From NCBI RefSeq assembly GCF_034190915.1, contig NW_026947496.1, positions 57,856,501-57,920,500 of the forward strand: a stretch of DNA of 64,000 nt. The letters run 5' to 3'. The notes beneath the pieces are model-generated. The model had not been told where the DNA came from. It saw nothing but the letters and a program-made list of their open reading frames with translations, and made no database searches. This stretch comes from Cavia porcellus (Eukaryota; Chordata; Mammalia; Rodentia; Caviidae). Shown here piece after piece: positions 58,310 to 64,000 of this stretch. The translations under genes were made by a program, and so were the position numbers. Each line of letters begins with the position of its first letter. The stretch's first letter is position 1.

Positions 58310-59582
58310 TGCTTTTGTTGCCCAGAATTGATTTTGATATTTTGGGTCTATTCTAGCACCAAATGAATTTTAGGGTGGTTTTCTCTAATTCTAATATATT
58401 AGATATGCCACTGGGATTTTGATTGCGAATATGTTAAATCTGTATAACAATATTGGAAGTATAGCCATTTTCCCTATACTGGTTCTTCCCATCCAAGAAT
58501 AAGGGCTATCTTTCCATTTCTGATATCCTCTTAGAGCTCTTTTTTTCAAAGAACTATAGTTTTCAGTGTAGAAGTCTTTTACTTCCTGTGTTAGATTGAT
58601 TCCTAGGTGGCTTTTTTTTTTTTTATGTTATTGTGAAAAGTTTCATTTTGTTTGTTTCTCTTTCAGTGAGTTTGTTATTTATGCGCAAAAATGCTATTGA
58701 TTTTTGAATGCTGACTGTGTATCCACCTATGTGATTGAATTTGGTTATTAAATCTAGGAATCTACTGGTGTAGTTTTTGTCATCTTGTATGCAGAATATC
58801 ATGTCATCTTCAAATCATAATAATTTTTTCTATCATTATTATATTTATTTCTTTCCCTTGTCTAATTGCTCTGGCCAAAGTTTACAGGACTATGTTGAAT
58901 GAGAGTGGAGACCGTGGACATCCTTATCTTGTTCCTGGTTTTTGACTGCAAGCTTTCAAAATTTGTTCATTTAGCATGATGTTGCCTGTTGGTTTGTCAT
59001 AGATGACTTTTGTCAGATTTAGATAAAGACCATCTATTCCAATTTTCTGTAGGATTTTTATCATGAATAGGTGCTAGACCCTGTCAAATATTTTTCTACA
59101 TCTATTGAGATGTTCATAGGCTTTTTATCCTTAGTTCTGTTAATATGATGTTTTACAATTGATTTGCATATGTTGAACTATTCCTGCATCACTGCATTCC
59201 TGGAGTGAAGGCTACTTTGTCATGTTGTATAATCTTCTTGATGATTTGCTACATTCTGTTTGCCTGTATCCCACTGAGATTTTTTGCTTCTAAGTTCATT
59301 AGGGAGATTGGCCTGTAGATTTCTTTTCTTTCTTGAGTCTTCTAGTTTTGGTATCAAGGTGATATCTGCTTCCAAGGGTGAATTTGGGGGTGCTGCTTCC
59401 CTTTCCGTTTCATTAAAGATTTCGACAAGAATTGGCATTGTCTTCTCTAAATTTCTTGTGGAATTCAACAGTGATTCCATCAGTGACTAGGCTTTATTTT
59501 TATTGGCAAATTTTTCATTACATCTTCAATTGCATTTACTGGTATTGGTTTATTTTGAATTTTTATATCTTCTTGATTCAAA
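58310..59582 (-). mobile_element. Older L1 (L1-B), reverse-transcriptase part, 3' portion of the split element
   Basis: Minus-strand reading follows L1 ORF2 from NLNQEDI and EDVMKNLPIK (near 59480-59570) through ITLIPK (59220-59480), the HVQ/DKP region and a catalytic motif reading FEDD near 58810, to the MAI-FGK thumb region at 58480 and an end near 58310. The element lacks its ORF2 C-terminus and 3' UTR. It is split by L1-A at a position where its sequence reads LNQE, and its upstream part resumes at 63266. All frames are broken. Confidence 0.8.
59568..59582. repeat. Target-site duplication of L1-A, 3' side
   Basis: TCTTCTTGATTCAA lies next to the T-run that is the L1-A poly-A tail. The partner copy TCTCCTGATTCAA is at 63266-63278, with one indel and one substitution. 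Confidence 0.75.
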
Positions 59583-59589
59583 TTTTTTT

Positions 59590-60216
59590 TATTTTGAAGA
59601 GCATAAAACCAAATAAAATAAAACAGAATAGAGTCAATCAAAACAAAATGATGAACATGGTGCATGACTTAAAACAAAATACAAGGGAATCAGTTAATGG
59701 CTACCATAATGCCTCTTCTTACAAAGAATTTTCCGTACCATGAGGCATAATAAAATCAAACAAAATAGTACAGAATAAAATTTAAAAAAAACAAAACAAT
59801 GGAAATAGTACAGGACTTCAAAACAAGATAATAGTGAAACCACAATGGATACCAGAGTGTGTCTGTTATCTTCAAAGTATTTACCTCCACCACCAGATAT
59901 GATACAATCAAACAAACAAAACAATACTGGATTTCAAAGCAGTCTAATGAAAAATAAAAAATGGCTACCATAATATATTTTGTTATTTTTGAAATAGCTG
60001 TCCATGTAATCAGATATAATAAAATTAGACAAACTGAAACAGAATAAAACCAAACAATAGAACAGTGAAAACAGTATGGGTTTCATGATAATAGATTAAC
60101 AACGGTGACTGCCTTCCCTTTTTAGACACTTCCTCTCCTTTCACTTTCACAGGATGTATTGTGAATTTTGGATCTCACTAACTCCTTTAGTGTTTATACT
60201 AGAGATAACACCATAT
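59590..60216 (-). repeat. L1-A 3' UTR with ~115-150-bp degenerate units
   Basis: Units recognisable at about 59711, 59859, 59973 and 60111 share TGCCTCTT/TGTCTGTTATCTTC, a 'tagctgtcc' motif and an AAACAAACAAAAC A-rich part. It is collinear at its right edge with 2965-3140. No coding potential. Confidence 0.7.
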
Positions 60217-60600
60217 TCACTCATGTGACTGAACCATTTCATCCAAGAGTATGATCTTAAGTTGTATACATTTACCTCCAAGAGCCTCAAGGTTATCTTT
60301 CTTTATAGCTGAGTAGCTTCCCATTGTATAAAAGTGCTGTGACTTTCTTGTCCACTCTGCAGCTGATGGAGAAGTTACCCCCACTTCTTTCTGGATCCCT
60401 GTCACATACACCATACTCTCTCTTGTTTGACTTTCAGTCTATGAACCCCCTATTGGGTTAAATGTGTTTCTTGTATAGAGCATATTGATGGACTGTGTCT
60501 CCTGACCCACTCTACCTGTGTTACTTTTTATTGGTGAATTGAGATCATCTATATTAGTGATTATGGCCAACATGCGCTGTCTCATCTCTGCCATGCTGTT
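60217..60600 (-). pseudogene. L1-A ORF2 stub: endonuclease start fused to C-terminal end
   Basis: The 5' part shows NIDDLNSPIK, corresponding to the endonuclease N-terminus, and continues to TGIQKEVGV, near endonuclease residue 60-70. After a junction near 60360 the reading is AEWTRKSQHFYTMGSYSAIKK, which is the C-terminal end of ORF2. The whole reverse transcriptase and most of the endonuclease are absent. The element could have moved only with enzymes from another L1, if the deletion preceded insertion. Confidence 0.75.
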
Positions 60601-60689
60601 TTCCTGCCATTGGCTGCCTACTTTTCCCCTCCATTCCATTGTCTGTCCCATTTGGTGAGCCCCCTCTGCTGCTGTTCCTGAGACTGTGG

Positions 60690-61706
60690 ACTTATTTTTT
60701 CTCTCTAGAACATCGTGTAGTATTTTTTGTAAGGTTGGTTTTGTGGTCATGAATTCTTTTAGTTCTTTGTCATAGAAGTATCTTGTTTCTCCTTTAATTT
60801 TGAAAGATAGTTTTGCACAGTACATCAACATGAGTTGGAAGTTATTTTCTTTCAGGACTTGAAATACTTCACTCCAAGCTCTTGATTGGATGGTTTGTGT
60901 TGAGAAATCTATCATCATTCTGATGGGTTTTCCTTTATAAGTGATCTGTTTCTTTTCTCTAACAGCTTTTAATATTCTGTTCTTGTGTTTAATTTCTGAG
61001 ATGTTGATTATTATATGTTTGGATTAGATTTATTTTGTGTATGTCTAGCTGGAGTTCTATATGCCTCACTTATCTGAATACAATTTCCTTTCCTATGCTT
61101 GGGAAGTTTTCTGAAATTATTTCTGTAAATAGACTTTTTATGTCGTTTGTGTTGACCCCAGCTTTTTCAATCACATTTATTATTCTTAAGGTATGTTTCT
61201 TTCGGTTGTCTTGCAGCTGTTGAATTGTTACTTGCCAGTTCCTTGCTATTTTTAGAACTTTCCTTTCATAATCACAAGGTGCAACCCTGCCTTCAAAGAC
61301 TGAAAGTCTATCTTCAATTTCTTTCAGGAAGATTTGCCCACTTTCAAGGGAGTTTTTAGTTTCTTGGATATCTCTTTGAATCTGTTTCATGTATTGTAAG
61401 TCTTTTTTTTTTATATTCATTCAAGGTTCCCATCATTTTCCTATGCTCCTCTATTCTTCAATCTGTATCTTCTTTAGAGGTGCTTAGCAATTGTTTTTTT
61501 TTTTTTTTTCAATTTTTCTTTTACCTGAGGTAGTATTTCTGTTCTAATTTCTTTTATAGCCCCAGGAATTGTTTCTGTACTTCAGTTGTCATCACTTCAG
61601 AATCCTCAGGTGTGTCACTCTTTATCTCTTCCATGTCCATATCTCTTGGACCAAATCTGCTGGGGTTGAAGGCCAGAGGCTGTCTTTTGCTTTTTTGTCT
61701 TGACAT
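60690..61706 (-). pseudogene. L1-A ORF1 (RNA-binding chaperone), broken
   Basis: The start is read at 61706 (MSRQKSKRQPLAFNPSRFG), with a basic N-terminus. The coiled-coil follows (61070-61420, with KEIEDRLSVFE and RIINVIEKAG in the RRM entry), and the C-terminal domain lies at 60690-60918 (MIDFSTQTIQSRAW, KLSFKIKGETR, KPTLQKIL). Estimated length is about 340 codons, normal for ORF1p. At least two frameshifts or stops break it. Confidence 0.75.
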
Positions 61707-62571
61707 ATTCCTCAGTTTTTCTGGACAAGTGGGTAGTGGAGTCCCAGGCACGTCCTGTAGTGGCTACAATTTCTCTGAAGTGAGACAGTTTGATTCTTCC
61801 AATCAGTGCTGGCTATGGGTATCTCATGGTGACCATTGAGTGTGTTGGTGCAGGACTATTTGCTGCTTTTCCCAGTCTGCTTTGGCTCACTGGGGCATGT
61901 TGGAGTGCACTCAGGGGCAGGGCTGGGCTGCAGCCTCCTAGCTGGTTATCTGTGGGGATCCAAGATGATGGTTGTCAGAATGCACAGGGGTTGGGTGGGG
62001 AGCAGGTCAGCTACCACCTCCTTACCGAGATCATTAACAGCAGGGAGCACCCACCATAGTTGTTAGAGTAAGCACATGTACAGGCAGGGCTGGCCACAGC
62101 CTCTAGACTGTGCTGATTACTGGTGGGGAACCTCAGGATGGCTCTTGGGCACAGAGGGGCAAGGCTCAGTACAAGCAATTTCCACCAGTCTGCTCCCAGC
62201 TAGGAAGTGCTGGAGGGAGCTGGCTGCAGTTCTTGTTCTTGGCTTATCCTGCCTGGCCCCAAAATAGTTCCTTGCCAATCACTGTCTCCTGTGCGAGAAC
62301 TGAGCCCTCTGCACTCACCACTAGCCAATACAGTCCTCCGCATCTGCTGCCCCCGTCCACTGCTGCATCTCTTTGTAGGGGCTTCCGGGCTTGCCAGCCA
62401 CCACCATCATCACGACCATGCATCCCCAGGTTCCAACAACTCCTCTCACTTGGTGGGTCAGGCTCCAGGTGAAGGCACTGCCAACTACTACTTACTTCTT
62501 CATTTAAGTTTTTCATTTTTACTCTCTCTGTGGGCTTCGATTCTCACTTTAGGTTCTTCCTAGGTCGAGGG
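61707..62571 (-). promoter_or_regulatory. L1-A 5' UTR (promoter region), main part
   Basis: The stretch is GC-richer than the rest of the window and lies between ORF1 and the L1 5' end. Two stretches read alike, near 61919-61990 and 62086-62160 (CAGGGCTGGNNNCAGCCTC, then TGGTTA/TGATTA, GTGGGGA), about 168 bp apart, suggesting monomer-like duplication. L1 5' UTRs act as internal Pol II promoters. This copy is interrupted by an LTR. Plus-strand frames (61790-62563) crossing it are not genes. Confidence 0.6.
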
Positions 62572-63155
62572 TGTTGGAGACCACTATGAAGCAGCTCTGA
62601 GCAGGACTTGAATTTTACTAATTGGTTTTCTATGTTTATCTGTGAGTCTTGGCCCCTTGCCTGGCGATGGAGTTGATTGATAGTAAGTGACCCTCTATGA
62701 ATCACTGGTCCTGGCTGAGGCCTGTAGTGGCCTGTGAGGCCACAATACCTTAAAGGTCAAGATAAGGCCACAGTTGCAGACACTTGGCTCCAACCCCAAT
62801 TAACAAGGTAGAGACGCAGCTGCAAAGGTTACTCCTACAGTCTCACTTCTAACATGTCTTCATGATAAGACAGTGTTACTAAATTGACTTGATTCATGAC
62901 TTGGAGACATCCTTGAAGTGATTCCCAAGGTCCTGCTCATTGCCTGTGCTTTCCTTAGTCTCTCCACCTTCTATCCTTGGTCCTAATATAAGTGGATTGA
63001 TCCAGAGAAGCTTTTGTCTTAACCCTCAAAGTCTTGAGCTTAATTAAAGGATTTTGACTGTCCTAGAACTTCCCAAAATAGTACAATATGTCTCTTTATT
63101 TAACCTACACTGTACACTTGTTTGGGAGATCTGGGATCGAGGTCAGAATCCGATA
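62572..63155 (+). repeat. Solo LTR of the ERV2/ERVK-like family (copy 2), inside the L1-A 5' UTR
   Basis: A 584-bp LTR starts TGTTGGAGACCACTATGAAG and ends GAATCCGATA, and is collinear with 40922-41516 throughout. Flanking hexamers are CGAGGG and GAGGTG, which match only loosely. The polyadenylation signal region reads CCTAATATAAGTGG where copy 1 has AATAAA, so it has decayed. The insertion lies about 110 bp from the L1-A 5' end. Confidence 0.8.
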
Positions 63156-63265
63156 GAGGTGACCCAATTCCTTCCTTTGCCATGATGCTGTATTCCAGCG
63201 TCTGGACAGTGAATCTAGAGATGCTGTTTACTCTGTTGCTTATTGTTCTGCCATCTTCCCAGAAG
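63156..63265 (-). other. First ~110 bp of the L1-A 5' UTR
   Basis: Minus reading starts CTTCTGGGAAGATGGCAGAA, close to the GGAAGATGGCGG-type start of mammalian L1s. It is cut off from the rest of the 5' UTR by the LTR. Confidence 0.7.
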
Positions 63266-63790
63266 TCTCCTGATTCAAGTTTGATAATTCATGTGTATCT
63301 GGGAATGTGTCCATTTTTTCTGTTTTCCATCTTTTTAGAATACAGGTTCTCAGAGTAGGTATTGATGGTCTTCCAGATTTCTGTTAGATCTTTTGTGATT
63401 TCATCCTTCTTATCACTATTTACAGAGATTTGAGGGTTTTTTTTCTTTTTTGATAAATTAGCTAAGGTATTGTAGATTTTTTTACAATTTCAAAAACTCA
63501 GCTCTTTAATAGTTTTGTGTTCTTAGTCTCATTTGTACAATTTCTGCTCTGACATTTATAATTTCCTCCTTGTATGATCTTTGGAGTTGACTTCTTGTTT
63601 ATCTAGAAGCCTGACATTCAGTATTAGTTTATTTGTTCGCATTCACTGTTTTTCTAATATGAGAATTCACCACTATAAATTTCCCTTGTAGAATGGCTTT
63701 CATTGCACTTTCATAAATTTCAATGTGTTGCATTGACATTATCAGTTAAGTGTAAACTCTATTTTTTTTTCTTTAATTTCCTGTGCTCTG
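63266..63790 (-). mobile_element. Older L1 (L1-B), upstream part of the split element
   Basis: Minus reading gives DEITKDLTEIWKTINTYSEN and then, in an adjacent frame, MDTFPDTHELSNLNQE. This is the linker between endonuclease and reverse transcriptase, and it ends at exactly the residue where the other half resumes at 59582. The 5' edge near 63790 is not sharp, and no endonuclease domain is seen, so the element is 5'-truncated. Confidence 0.75.
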
Positions 63791-64000
63791 ACTGGAAATG
63801 TAAGTCTGTGGAGGACATTCTGAGATGGAGCCTTTAGAATAATCCTGGTGTCACATCATGATACAAAGCTCTTGAGTCTCCTCTCTTTTACCATTGATGT
63901 TAATGATATAAAAATCATTAGGATATCCTGCAATTTTAATCAATAAAGTTGTTTTCATGACTTAAGTAGTAAATTTCTTTTCTCTTCATTTTCTACTTCC
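63791..64000. other. Unassigned sequence to the window end
   Basis: No feature recognised. Confidence 0.4.

Larger units (their letters stand above)
59583..63265 (-). mobile_element. Younger L1 (L1-A) with internal ORF2 deletion, nested in L1-B
   Basis: Minus reading: the 5' end CTTCTGGGAAGATGGCAGAA at 63265 is the classic L1 5' start. A 5' UTR of about 0.97 kb (63265-63156 and 62571-61707) is followed by ORF1 (61706 to about 60690), an ORF2 stub (endonuclease N-terminal part joined to the last ~50 codons of ORF2), a 3' UTR array (60216-59590) and a poly-A tail. Without the LTR insert (62572-63155) it is about 3.1 kb, half of a normal L1. Target duplications flank it (59568-59582 and 63266-63278). 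Confidence 0.85.

Noticed and set aside
61790..62563. Cluster of plus-strand frames (75-120 aa) as a candidate gene
   Set aside because: They overlap in all phases in the GC-richer 5' UTR of the minus-strand L1-A. Longer frames are expected there by composition.

Overview
This is intergenic DNA from a rodent nuclear genome, and no host protein-coding gene, exon or conserved structural RNA gene could be supported. The open frames are short and fall in retrotransposon remnants, simple repeats or AT-rich sequence. A rodent source is indicated by tRNA-Ala-type ID SINEs, 7SL-derived B1 SINEs, composite B1-ID elements (B1 first, ID second), many MaLR-type LTRs of about 340-380 bp, and L1 elements whose 3' UTRs are unlike those I know from mouse or rat. 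The youngest ID copies end in a GTACCGATAAAAAGGAAAA-type tail. Together with the B1-ID dimers this suggests a non-muroid rodent (squirrel-related or castorimorph lineages fit), but the species cannot be fixed by reading alone.

Layout. 1-3.2 kb: old L1 debris, an MLT1-like fragment and a long L1 3'-UTR-type array. 3.2-10 kb: MaLR-like LTRs, microsatellites and unassigned DNA. 10-13.5 kb: B1, B1-ID, an old plus-strand L1, and a duplicated MIR flanking a MaLR LTR. 13.5-18 kb: mostly unassigned sequence plus one LTR. 18-24.2 kb: a nearly complete but inactivated minus-strand L1 (ORF1, endonuclease, reverse transcriptase, C-terminus), interrupted by a younger 5'-truncated L1 insertion with a perfect 15-bp target-site duplication. 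24.2-27.5 kb: L1, B1-ID, LTR and ID copies. 27.5-37.3 kb: a dense MaLR cluster, including one complete element (LTR-internal-LTR, 33570-36474) inserted into an older relative. 37.5-43.5 kb: mostly unassigned sequence with a solo ERV2/ERVK-like LTR. 43.6-57.4 kb: ID, L2, MIR, LTR and B1 copies among unassigned blocks. 58.3-63.8 kb: a three-layer nest, with an old L1 split by a younger L1 that has a large internal ORF2 deletion, and that L1 split in turn by a second copy of the ERV2-like LTR.

The parts do not form a pathway. The window records successive retrotransposition, and several insertions can be ordered in time from their nesting and target-site duplications. The most unusual structures are the L1 3' UTRs made of degenerate repeats of about 150 bp, the nested L1/L1/LTR locus, the complete MaLR element with a tandem E-box motif in its internal region, and the MIR duplication around an LTR. 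Family names come from remembered consensus features, not a database search. Boundaries are exact where a target-site duplication or LTR terminus is cited, and otherwise approximate.
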